Shown here: one piece after another, positions 46,717 through 57,380 of the stretch
How the letters are laid out: every line of letters begins with the position of its first letter
Position numbering within the stretch: position 1 is the stretch's first letter
NCBI GenBank assembly: GCA_032718565.1
Contig: JAVGVS010000055.1
Location: 671,206 to 735,205 of the forward strand
Direction: 5' to 3'
Source: Distichodus sexfasciatus
Lineage: Eukaryota > Chordata > Actinopteri > Characiformes > Distichodontidae
Length of the DNA stretch: 64,000 bases
The notes under the pieces: model-generated
Database searches by the model: none
What the model saw: only the letters and a program-made list of their open reading frames with translations
Told to the model about the DNA's origin: nothing
Program-made: the position numbers and the translations under genes

Positions 46717-47384
46717 GTTTTAACATCAGACCGTTTTCTTATTCAAGCTAAAAGTTGATATATAGATTGAGTTTAACATCGCAGTAACTCCTTACCCGGC
46801 CGTTTCTCACCGTAACCTCGCCAGTAGGTCTTAAATGGCTGACATTGGTTGGATTTTTAGGCTCTTTCTGCAACTAAAGATTTAATATAAAGTTGACTTT
46901 AAATGAGTGGATATTGAAATTCTGGCATTACTCCTACTGAGATATGAAAACAGTAGTAAAGCTGAAATTTGTTTCACTTGTTATATCACCCCATCTTCAT
47001 CACGGTAATGAAGGCACTGAAATGCGTTTCGGACTTTAACTTTTACCTTTATGTCGTTCAGGAGATGCTCCCGTTTCCTGATTACAGGCCCTTGGGGTTA
47101 AGGGTCTTGCTCAGGGGCCCAAAATATTCATCTACAGCATTTTAAAAGTAGTTTCACTACTGCTCAAGTAGTCTAGCGTTCTCCTCAACATTGAAATACC
47201 CTTTGTAACCTTTTGTAATTAGGGTCCAGCGGTTGTGCCGACACTTCTCGATTGTCTGAAAGCCCACCATCCATATCCACTCAGATTTACATTCGGGGGA
47301 CAAATTTGACGTGGGACTACGCTAATCGTCTAGGGCTCAACTTGTGATATTCACCAGGCACATATACACATACATACATATAGG

Positions 47385-47510
47385 GCCAATTTCCCAGTTG
47401 AGGATTAAGCCTACACCTAGACTAGCTTTGAGTTTGAATGGTACATCTCCATTAGTACTACAATTTAGTCTAGGGCTAGGCTTAATCCATGCGCGAGAAA
47501 CCAGCCCATA
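47385..47510. repeat. Fold-back MITE, near-complete copy
   Basis: From gggccaatttcccagttgag through ggattaagcctacacctaga to the inverted arm gtctagggctaggcttaatc and gaaaccagccc. It is the best guide to the source of the 63-bp array, whose unit also ends in accagccc. It is followed by an (attt)n run. Confidence 0.7.
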
Positions 47511-47654
47511 GAGTATAAGCTCATATATATACATTTATTTATTTATTTATTTAGCCAATTCTGTGTTTAGAGCCTGGGACGAGAGCCGCATGCCGAGCCC
47601 ATACACACCACATCTGCTCTCCCGTTCTTCTCTGACTCTGTGTGTTCTCCTTAG

Positions 47655-47779
47655 GGGAACCCAACCCTCCTAAACTCGAGGGCAAACTTCAGTCCACTGG
47701 CAACGAGCTGAAGGTCACCTGGATCAAGCAGGACGACGGCGGCTCGCCCATCAAGCACTACCTCGTGCGCTTCAGAGCT
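47655..47779 (+). CDS. ncam1: NCAM1 exon 13: first part of FnIII domain 2
   Basis: The 125-bp exon encodes REPNPPKLEGKLQSTGNELK, then VTWIKQDDGGSPIKHYLVRF and RA. IKQDDGGSPI-HYLVR is one of the most conserved stretches of NCAM FnIII-2. The first Arg is formed across the junction with exon 12. The acceptor is TCCTTAG and the donor GTGAGT is a strong consensus. The exon ends in phase 0. Any MSD cassette inserts directly before this exon, in the hinge between FnIII-1 and FnIII-2. Confidence 0.97.
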
Positions 47780-48502
47780 GTGAGTACACGGCCGTGTGGC
47801 GCGGCACCGCGCTTCGCCCACTCCCCACGCCTAAATTATTCACCTCGCTGCCCTCCAGTGCTACAGGAACATGCTGCTTTCTCTCTTATTGTGGGGAAAC
47901 AAAAATATGATGCACAACTCTCGAAATCGTGACACAATGTTATTACAAACAAGCAAACTGAGATTAAACAAAACAAATAAAAACATTAAAAATAGTAAGA
48001 GTTAAGACATAACAAGAGTAGCTGATGTTTCCATATTTATTTACATTATGGTGGAAATAATAATGCGTACAAACAATACTTAATAAATAAAATAATTTCC
48101 ATTTTGTGATGCAGTATGATTACACACAACAATACCGAGATGGAACACAGTACAAAAACTAAATAAACAACAAATAAATACAATCAAAATATTTTTATGT
48201 AGTTTAAGTTGCTACATTTATTTACATTATGTTGGGTACATTTTTGCATTTTCATCGTATGAAATAACACATAAAAACATTGTTTATCTCTTTCAAGCCA
48301 ATATTTAAATCTTTGACCACTTTAGAAACAGCATTACGTCCTTAAACCACAATCGAATCTTGGTGGGTTCCATCAACAATATTCTCCTTTTGGCCAGTTT
48401 CCTTTATGTGGGAATGTTTTGGTCCTGTAATGTTCCGAGCTGCTCCGCGCTGACCATAACTTTGTTTTCTGTTCATTTTTTTTTACTTTTATATTAATTC
48501 AG
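47780..48502 (+). other. Intron 13 (723 bp)
   Basis: A short AT-rich intron with several acaaataaa-like low-complexity runs. I see no repeat family or exon in it. The 3' end has a T-rich tract before TTCAG. Confidence 0.9.
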
Positions 48503-48683
48503 AAGCACCACTCCGAGTGGAAACCCGAGATCCGTCTCCCCAACGGCAGCGAGTACGTGATGCTGCGAGGGCTCGACTGGAACACCGAGTACGAGGTCTA
48601 CGTGGTGGCCGAGAACCAACAAGGACGCTCTCAACCCGGAACTCTCTACATCAAGACCTCACCTGAGCCCACCGCCATCCCAG
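48503..48683 (+). CDS. ncam1: NCAM1 exon 14: second part of FnIII domain 2
   Basis: The 181-bp exon encodes KHHSEWKPEIRLPNGSEYVM, then LRGLDWNTEYEVYVVAENQQ, then GRSQPGTLYIKTSPEPTAIP plus one base. L-GLDWN-EYEVYVVAENQQG is the FnIII-2 E-F/F-G region. In mammals it contains the FGF-receptor-binding FG loop and an ATP-binding-like A-ENQQGKS motif; here the lysine is arginine. NGS is a possible N-glycosylation site. The donor is GTACTG. The final G can join AC of exon 16 (Asp, transmembrane forms) or CT of the exon 15 candidate (Ala, 120-kDa form). Confidence 0.97.
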
Positions 48684-49373
48684 GTACTGAATCCCAGCCC
48701 CCTTTCCGAGCGTTGTTTTTTACATTTTTTTTACTTTTTTATCCCTCTCCTGGCCACAGTCGCTGCCCCTCCTGCACAGCCAGCAGCCTCCCCGCTCCGA
48801 TCTAACCCCCGTTAAAACCTGTGCCTTTCTCCGAGATTATCCGGCCTTTCTCAGGTCCCGGCCCGGCTTGCCTTTAAGAGCCCCGGGTTCTATGTGGAGC
48901 GATTCGATGCGGACTAAAGCTAATGAGAACGGCTTGACCAAATGAAAGAGCTGAGCGGCAGAGCGAGGGAAGGCCGACAGGTCGGGGTGGGGGGTAAAGG
49001 GGATTGGGGGTTAAGCCCCGGCCCCCCGCTCAGGTTTAGAGCCACTCATTCGCCCTCCGGGGCTCTGCTTTCAGGCTGACCCCTCGGGCAGCGCTCGGCT
49101 CTGGGCTTTGGCCGGCGATATTGCGCCACTCGAAGCAATCGCAGATGGTATCAAGACCCCCAGATGAAATTTTATGTTTGGCAACTTGAGAGGCCAAAGC
49201 TGCATTCCTCCCTCTTCGCTCCTTTTTTCTCCCGCTGGCTGCGGCTGCCCTGTGCTCTTTTTCGCAAGGGGCTGTGGTTTTTGGAGAAGTACTCAAAGCT
49301 GCCTCCCCACAGATCGAGAACCAGGTCCTGCTTTCGTCTCTCTTTCCCTCTCTCTCTCTCCCTGTCTCTCTCT

Positions 49374-49681
49374 TAGGGCTGGGCGATAAAATCAGCAACA
49401 CGATTAATTGAACACTTCGATTACGATAAATGTACAATTATTTTGCTTGCTTTTTTGCCTTTGTAATTGGAAGGTTTTTACTGTAAATTTCATTTTTCTA
49501 ATTCACGAGTGTCTTTTTATCTGAAAAGTAATTCTGAAAGTATTGACAGAATTCTTTTTGTTAAAAAAGTATCATCAGAATTTTATAAATAATCAAAACC
49601 ACGATGACGGGCGAAATTTGATTAGTGGTTCTGAATATCAGTTTCGATTTATTTAAATTTTAAATTCATTGTCCACCCCTA
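49374..49681. mobile_element. hAT-like MITE inserted in a CT microsatellite
   Basis: Ends TAGGGCTGGGCGATAAAATC and, inverted, TAGGGGTGGACAATGAAT enclose 308 bp of AT-rich sequence with cgatt motifs. Both flanks are CTCTCTCT, compatible with an 8-bp duplication, although the microsatellite context makes this weaker evidence. Confidence 0.7.
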
Positions 49682-51342
49682 CTCTCTCTCTCTCTCTCTC
49701 TTCCTCCATCTCTCCACTTTCTCCTTCTTCCTTTCCATCCCCTTCCCCAAAATTCTCCCTCCGAGGCGAAAGTTCAGACCCGCTCGATTCTGTACTAAAC
49801 CGATGAGGTCTGTAGCCGGCGGATCGGTGGGGACGCGGCCCTCGCGGTCTTTGCACGGTGACGCCGCGACAGGATTAGCTTGCTAATGCTTACCCGAGGA
49901 CCTAACAGGCATCAGCGCCCCCACCCCACATTCTTGCATGGCACAAGGGACTCGCTTTGCTCTCATCCGCTTGGTGGGAAGCAGCCAGAAAATAGCAGTG
50001 GGAGCTTTGGATCTTTTCAGCGTAGCCAGGGTCAGACGAACCCAGTCGACCCTCCTCCTTTTATCCCTCTCCTCCCTCACACCCTCAACACGAGCTCGCT
50101 CACGCGCCGCCGCACCAGAGTTATTATCTCCGATGCGTAACACGTGGGCGCTCAAAAGACTTATTTTTAGCCCAACATCTGCATCTTCTCAGTCAAGCTC
50201 AACAGCTGGGCTGAGTGAAGACGGTCAGAAACAAAGGAACAGCTGCTCTAAATGACTCTCATTTGTATTTCGTAAACACAATGTTAAAAAGCGAAGTCAG
50301 CTTTCACTCACACACTAGATAGACCGGGTTGAAGTGACGGTGGCGCTGTGAAGGTTCCACAGGAACGAAACACAACAAACCCCCTCCCCCCAAAAAATTC
50401 CAAAGGCCCCAAGAGAACAAATTTTACATGCAGCAATCCAAATCTCCCCCTCGCTACCGCTGACCCCGTAGCCGGGTTCGTTCTGAAACAATAGCCGCTA
50501 ACGTGGGGCAGTTTTCATAACGGTTGGGCCGTCGTTCAGTCATCCAACAAAACCATTTACACCGTGTTGCATCATAACCTGTTTGTTTGATCATCTTTTC
50601 TGACTGTGCAGTATTCCCTGGTGGGAGAGGCCCAATAGAATAAAAGACGTCTTGATTTCAGAGATGTGCTTCATGCATTATTTAACCCGTCGGCTCTAAC
50701 TCACTGTTTTTTTGCTGCCAAAAAATTACATTTAAAACCAGGGAAATTGTCTTTGTTCGTCTGTCCCATTTCCTTTTTATTTTCCCACCCCCCTTTTTAG
50801 AATCCCCTCATCTTTTCCTAATTCTTGCACCCTCGGCTTGCTGTGCTGTCCCTGTCCACTTACTGTGCAATTAACGTTGCTATGCCTTTTGTTCTCACTT
50901 TCAGTTTTATTTACTAACTTGCTCGATGTTTTCCTTTAATTATTCTTTTCTAGTCTGTAGTTAGACTTTCGGACTTAAGTTTCTGTATTTGACCTATTCT
51001 CTATCTCTCTCTCTCTTTCTCTCTTGTTTTTTCTCTCCCCCCTTTTTTTCCAAATTTCTTTCCCTCCTCCACTCCCCCACCCACACCCCCCTTTCTTCTT
51101 CCCCTTCCTCCCCCTCCTCCTCCCCTTGTTCTGTCTCCATTTTGTGAACTCCTCTGGACACCTCTGGACCATCACATTTTCATGCGCACGTTTTACGTTT
51201 TTTGGGATTTTTCCGTCTCTCCCTCTTCTTTGGGACCACGTTTCTTGTCGTTTTTTTTTGCTGTCGCCGCGTCTCTTCCGGTTGCCGTGTCGATGGTGTG
51301 ATGGTGGTGGTGGTGGTGGGTGTGTGACGCTCCCCTTCCCAG

Positions 51343-51467
51343 CTACCCTTGGCTGCTCCCAGGACGACGCCAGGTCACCTTCATGCTGCCCATACACTGT
51401 GTTCTTGCTCAGAAAACTGGGAGCTGCCCCACCAGAAGCCCTCTCTTCGCTTTTCTACGCCTTCTGA
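51343..51467 (+). CDS. ncam1: Candidate NCAM1 exon 15 (120-kDa GPI-type C-terminus)
   Basis: After acceptor CCCTTCCCAG, the sequence joined to the last G of exon 14 reads Ala-Thr-Leu-Gly-Cys, against Ala-Thr-Leu-Gly-Gly at the same point of mammalian NCAM-120, and stops at TGA (51465-51467) after 41 residues. An AATAAA signal lies at 52378. However, the tail PYTVFLLRKLGAAPPEALSS and its last six residues carry Arg-Lys, Pro and Glu where a GPI signal should have an unbroken hydrophobic stretch. The phase and four-residue match could be chance. It may be a diverged or decayed exon, or the true exon may lie elsewhere in this intron. Confidence 0.33.
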
Positions 51468-52400
51468 TTCTCTCGGCTGGCTTAACACAAACACACACAC
51501 ACATACACACACACCTTACTATACACACTCACAAACACACTCCGACAAGATGCAAACAAAAAAAGTGGAAAGCAGGAGTGTCTTCGTACTTGTATCGTTC
51601 TGAATGTTCAATTTGTGTGTTTTTGTTTCTTTATTTTCCCCATTTATTCTGTTAAATTAAGATCTGTATGTTTGAGAAGATCTCATGTTTTTTCCAAACC
51701 ATGGACTTTATCAAGCACTGTAGAAAAACAACCAAGAATGTTTGGCCACAGGCTCCTGACACTGTTCCATTTCTATGAGACGGTTATCGAGGAATTTTAT
51801 ACAAGTCCTGCTTTGATCACATGAATTTATTATTCGGTTTCTAACTCCTTCCTTGATCTGGTTGTAGCTCACAGTGGAAGGGTTTTCTCTAGTGGACAGT
51901 CTGTGATTCTGGATTGTGTTTATGAGAAAAATGTATATAATTTTCCAAATGAAGGTTTGCTTCCTGTTTATGATTTGTTTTTTTTATTTCAGTTTTGTTG
52001 TCTTTTCTTTTTGCTTACTTAAAAAATACCCTAAAATTAATACAATTGCTGTAAAAAGTGTGACTCTACGCTGTAATAACGGTTTTGTAACTACATAGGG
52101 TGTGTTCACATGCAGTAACCATTGTACGTGTTAAGAGCGAAAGAAAAATATGATAAATGTATTTTTTTGTGAAAGACGGAGGATAAGAAGCACTACCAGG
52201 TTTTCAGTCATAGCCTGATGTTTTAGTCTGCATCCATGGAGCTGATAATCAGAACACCACATGTGGACATGGCACGCAGCTTTGAACGCAGGTGTGTGTG
52301 TGTGAGTGTGTGAGTGTGTGAGTGAGTGTGAGCTGCAGCCCATGCCATGCGTATTGAATGTTGGTCTAAACTGACCCAATAAAAGCCTTTTTTGGATGTG
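51468..52400 (+). other. Possible 3' UTR of the 120-kDa transcript
   Basis: If exon 15 is real, the sequence after its stop would be 3' UTR. It contains a CA run (51486-51540), T-rich stretches and AATAAA at 52378-52383 followed by a T-rich segment. None of this is specific, and the call depends on the exon 15 candidate. Confidence 0.25.
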
Positions 52401-55055
52401 AAAGGCGAGATTCCACTGGTTTCGTTCAAACAGCCATCACAGATCGGATCGCTGTAGTCTTTAGAGCTAGTGTTATTAAGGATTTTCGCTAATGAAAGTA
52501 TAACGCCGAAGAACAAGAAAACTTTACTTGACACCCTGTCCTGACGCCAAACTCCTCCCAAATGCATTCGTCCTTCCCAACATTTGTAATAAATGCACGC
52601 TTAGGACTCTCGCTAGTAACGACTTGCTGTCTGTCACTAACCGAGTCGATGGAATACAACATAAATAAAACCTCTCCTTCCGGAGATCTATGCAGGCAAT
52701 TCCGGGAGGGTGTCAATTACGTGCCACCTCTAATAGTCGTATTGATATAACAAGGTGTCTGAACATCTGTGATGGCCCGTGAACATGGATGTGGCATTAT
52801 TTAGAGAGAGAAGGGGGAGGGCGGGGGAAGGAGGGGGTCTTAAAAATATTCAATAAGTAGCATTCTCCCATTCTTTTTTTTTTTTTTTTGGGAAATTGGA
52901 CTCTTCATAATAATAATAATAATAACAATTAATAATAATAATAATAAAATATTGCACTCTGGAGGTTTGACTCCCGGAAAAAAGCGTGTACCAATCACTC
53001 AGTCCTCTCACTTCTCATGCATTATTCAGTAGAAATATCACACTTACAGTCCGGACATGAACCGCAGGGGTCTCTTTGTTATTTTGTGAAGCCGGTATCA
53101 AAAGAATTGGGGGAGTGCTGGGGATTTTTCTGGCAAATGACTCTTTTGAAAGTGCCAGATCCCACTGGAGTGGCCATTGTTTCGAGTCACTTCTCGTGAT
53201 ATCCGATTTTGCTTGTCATGCCGGGATAGCGGGCGTTTCCGGTGACCTCCTGGATTACTCTGCGTGTTGCTCCACGTGTTAATCCCTAGCAAATCATCAG
53301 GTCAGTCTAATGGTATATACACTTGTGTCCAGAGCAGCTTTCATGTGCTTATTAAAGAGACAGTCTCCCTGAAGCGTTTTGGGGTTAAGGTCTTGCTCTG
53401 GGGCTATGTGGTGGTAGTTTTTGCCACTGCATAGAGCATAGAGTTTTAGAGCTTCCAACCTAAAGGGGGCAGCGTGCATTTTATCCTTCGCTGGAACAGC
53501 AAGAGACAACAGGTCTTATTCACCAATATTTTCTTTAGTTATTATTTCCTTAATCTTGCTCTTCGGAACCTTATGGCATTTATGCGGATATTTTTATAAA
53601 CACATTTTGTTATACGCTTGGACCTTTCGGTTACACCCAAACAGAGTTTAGCCACCTCAAACGCATATTTTTTTAAACATGAACATCCAAAGCGAAGATT
53701 TTTCAAAACGCTGGATTCTATGGATACGCGTAGACGAGTCGAACACAGTTTTCTTAAAATGAGTTTTATTGTGCGTGTGCCTTTAAATACCTTAAATTCC
53801 TTACATTCCCACAAGTGACTGTGGTAACCATGAAGAAGGCTACTGTATCGTGATCCACGCTAGGCATGTTGCATGCTATTTACTAAAACATGACACAGAC
53901 AGACAAGTGGTAAATATTTGAGTTAGGAATTATTTTGTGTTCTAGTGTGTACTGACATTATTTTTAACCGAATGTCACGTAAACGCAATTAAAAATATAA
54001 ACACATAAAAAATTTGATGCGTTTATAAAAATTCCACATTCGTGTAAACAGGCCCTAAAATAGTTTACTATTATACAGCTGTAACCCTGATGGAAACCCA
54101 AGAAGCCAATGTTTTGCACAAACCTACATGCAATAAAATTTGCCTGAGCAGCTCTCCATCTAAAAAAATAGGAAGAATTTTTATGAAAGCTCTGGGTTTT
54201 AAAAACGCATTTCTTCTTAAGAACGGTTGGTGAATGAAGCCAAAATGAAGCATTTTCTGTAGATCCAAAAAGTGTGTGTAACCTTCTGTAAGCACAAAGC
54301 TATAGTCAAGTTAATCTTACATGATAAAACTCTCCATGCTATTTAAGCACGTTTGGCCGAACTGAACCAAACCGACTCTTATTAAAACTGGTGCCAGTTT
54401 GTTCCTCCTGCAAATTCATGGCAGTTATTAAAGCGGGTGATAAAGTTTTATTGATAAAATTGGGTTTATTTTACATCCTTCACCAACACTTGTATATTAG
54501 GTCTGTCCGAGTCTTCTCTTCAGTCACACGCTCCATCTACATTCTCTCCCTGTTTTAATGCACAAACACAGATCTCAGCCCATTCTTTCTGGGGTTTGTT
54601 ATCTCATTGCGGAATGTAACTCGGGGAGAGAGACAGCCGCCGAGAGGCCTGTAGGAGGTTTCGGGTGTGCTGCTGACTCAGCAGGACTGAGTTTTCTTCC
54701 TTCGGAGATGGAGAGGTGCGAGCCGGGCCTTTGTGCTCCGATACGCCATGTGATTTATCGCACTTGTTAAAATGCAGACCGGAACTGGAGGAAAACAAGC
54801 GTTCAGTCGCACCACTGCCCAGAGCCAGACTGAGAGCCCGGAGTCGCCTTGAACCAGCGAGTAGATTAAAGCTGTCAGTTTGCACTCCCGTCTCTCTCCG
54901 AGTAGAGAGGAATCTCTCCAAAACACAGCCAGAGACGGATTTATGGAGGGACGATGACTGACAGAAGGACACAGACTAGTACAGAAATTAAAATGCAGCT
55001 GGTATTAAATGATTGTGTTTCAACCTATAAGGTACTTCAGATTAAAAGTTCCTTA

Positions 55056-55662
55056 AAGGCCCGTGTCCACCAAAAGAGGGTTTTGTGCTGGCAGCGCCTA
55101 TTTTTAATACAAATTCAATGAGCTTCACCGTTCAGAGCGCTAAGCGCCTTCAGTGGAAAATAATGCCAGCCTTTCAACTTTTAAAACAGCGCTGGGCTCG
55201 TCAATGTCACTTCTCTCTTGCTAGCCAATCAAAATCGAGGAAGAGGCGGGACGTACACAGTCAAGAACTCACACAACAATGGTGGCATATCAGGAAGCTT
55301 ATTTTGGCTTTGTTAATAAGACTTTGAATAAGACTGCTACTCTCCCAGCTGTTTTCTTGCACGGTTTATCTTATGCACCCAATCTCTACGTCTCGAAGAC
55401 AAGTGAGTATCTAGTTCAAATGCTGCCGCTAATGGCAAGATGCAATTTCTCTCCATTGTAAAGATAATCTTGTCGGCTAAACGACCGATCTCAAAGGAAC
55501 ATGTTGCACTGTTTACGTGAAATAGGAACGAACACGGACCTGTCCAATGACGCTTTTCGTAACGTAGCTACAAGAAGCGCCGATAAAGCACAAAGAAAGC
55601 GCTCTGGATGTGAAGGTTTGACCGCTCTCAGCGTAAAAACCGCGTTTGGTGGACACAGGCCC
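55056..55662. mobile_element. Harbinger-like MITE, full length
   Basis: The inverted ends are GGCCCGTGTCCACCAAAAGA at the left and, reversed, GGGCCTGTGTCCACCAAACG at the right. TTA occurs on both sides (55053-55055 and 55663-55665), matching the 3-bp target of PIF/Harbinger elements. The 607-bp interior matches the other copies but contains no transposase. Class is inferred from end sequence and target length. Confidence 0.72.
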
Positions 55663-55763
55663 TTACTACAGCCAACTGTTTTAATATAGCAGTTAGCTGC
55701 ACTACAGGCTTCAGAGAAAGCAGAGCTATTTCACAGCCACAGATTCTTGCTTCCATCGTGGCA

Positions 55764-55981
55764 GAAGGTCGCAGGTTCGAATCCAGGACCGGTAAAGGTA
55801 CCACTGAGGTACTCATAAGGAAGGTACCGTCCCCAAGCACTGCTCCCCGGGCGCTGCCCTTGTTAACTGCACACTGCTCCTTCACAGATGAGTCAAATGC
55901 AGAGGTCACATTTGGTTGTGGTGCCCTGTGTGCTGTGCTGTGGTGTGTTCACAATGACAAACAATCAGTCACTTTCACTTT
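55764..55981 (+). repeat. SINE family A copy, plus orientation
   Basis: Here the family reads in sense: B box GGTTCGAATCC, then aaaggtaccactgaggtact, ccccaagcactgctccccgg, tgcagaggtcacattt and tgtgtgctgtgctgtg to cactttcactttg. The A-box side is missing. It is embedded in a copy of the 'gttgggga' dispersed element (about 55680-56160). Confidence 0.82.
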
Positions 55982-57216
55982 GCCAGGGAGGGCTCCATTG
56001 TTCAACTCCGTCTCGCAGCTGCCAAGACCGTACTATGATGCAAATGGGCACAGAAGCCTATCAGATGCCACTTCTGCCAATTTAGCACCAATCAGAAACA
56101 CCTAATAGTTGAAAATAGCTGAAATAGTAGATGGTACTTGTAGATAGCTACTACCCAACGAGTAATGCAACAGTTTTAAGTAGACAGTGGATTTTAAACA
56201 ATATTTCCTTAGAATATTTGACTAAAACTTACTAATAGAAATTGCGTCTTCACATTCATACACAGATTGAAATATATAACCAAAATCCACAAGAATTAAC
56301 TTTGAAACACATTATTACTGTTTTAATGCTGTGCAGTCAAGTCTTCCATCTTACTAATATGTGTTTAGCTGAATTTTTAGATCGAAAGCTGTATTGGTCA
56401 GACTGATTTTAACACAAAGCTTCCAGAAATGGTCTCCACATGCCGTCCTAATTGAACACCGTGTTATGATGTGGCACGCTGAAAATTGCACGGCTGCCTA
56501 GTACAATTCTCCCTAATGCATTTCCGTCTCAGCTCTCCGGTGAGTGCATCAATAATTCAAGGTCTCTCCGATGCATTTAGATGCGTTTAAGCTCTTTATA
56601 AGGCTTTAAATTAAAGGCACATTTCATTAGAGGCACTCCGCGTGCAGGACGTCGCACGCCGTTCTCCGCTCTTCTTATTGGAATTCCAACTCGGCTGTCC
56701 TTCTTCATTTACGAAGCTCTTTTCCAGTGCCAACCGCTCTGCAGTCGAGGCTCTGACAGAGCAGCACGAACCAAAATTAATTACGAAGACACAACAGTGT
56801 TCCTTGGCTCGGACCGCACACTTACCAAAACCGGAAAGCTCCCGGGGAGAGGAGTTTTAAGACTAAATATTTATCGTGTGTAAGGCAACAGGCTTCCTGC
56901 TGAAATATGGCACAAATAAGTCGGGACTTTAAGCTGCTTTTGGACGGTTATAGCCAGAATTGTGAAAATCTGGTCACATTTTGTTGTGGTGCACTGTGTG
57001 CTGTGGTGTGTTTACGATGATAAATGATCACTCACTTTAATTCATTTGTAATTCACTTTATTAGTTTCAGTCTTGCAAATAGTGAGGGGAAAAAACAGCT
57101 CTGGTCAGGAATTTTAGGTGTTTTTGATGCAACACACCTACATTTAAGCTGAGATTTTACAGATAACACAAATTTGTGTAGATTTCTCTTATTCAGAAAT
57201 GAATAAGCCTCTAGAC

Positions 57217-57380
57217 CAGGGGTAGGCAACTCCAGTCCTGGAGCTCTGGTGTCCTGGAGGTTTTCCATCCAACTGGAACATTTTAGAACGTTCACACCTG
57301 GTCTCAGGTAGATACCAATAGGATAGAGTGATCAGGTAGGATGGAAAACTCCGGGACTGGAGTTGTGTACCTCTAGACTC
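57217..57380. mobile_element. Small hAT-like MITE
   Basis: The left end CAGGGGTAGGCAACTCCAGT and the inverted right end GAGGTACACAACTCCAGTCC pair over about 25 bp. The flanks are multiples of ctagact, so the target duplication cannot be fixed exactly. Confidence 0.65.

Larger units (their letters stand above)
23139..47654 (+). other. Intron 12 (24.5 kb), site of stem cassette exons
   Basis: In birds and mammals this intron houses the small alternative exons of the membrane-proximal stem (MSD1a, b, c and AAG, and a secretory exon). Here I find in-phase candidates of 15 bp (26914), 48 bp (34697) and 3 bp (42448). I scanned 34745-42447 for a 42-bp MSD1c equivalent with acceptable splice signals and found none. 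The rest is repeat-rich: CT tracts, SINEs, Harbinger-like MITEs, hAT-like elements, tandem arrays and a local duplication. Intervals such as 24300-25400, 27070-27900, 29050-30340, 33400-34690, 36090-37460, 39440-40090 and 44130-46090 show no repeat or exon that I recognise. Confidence 0.85.

Noticed and set aside
51024..51342. Upstream part of the open frame that contains the exon 15 candidate
   Set aside because: Pyrimidine-rich Phe/Pro/Leu translation; likely polypyrimidine intron sequence before the acceptor.
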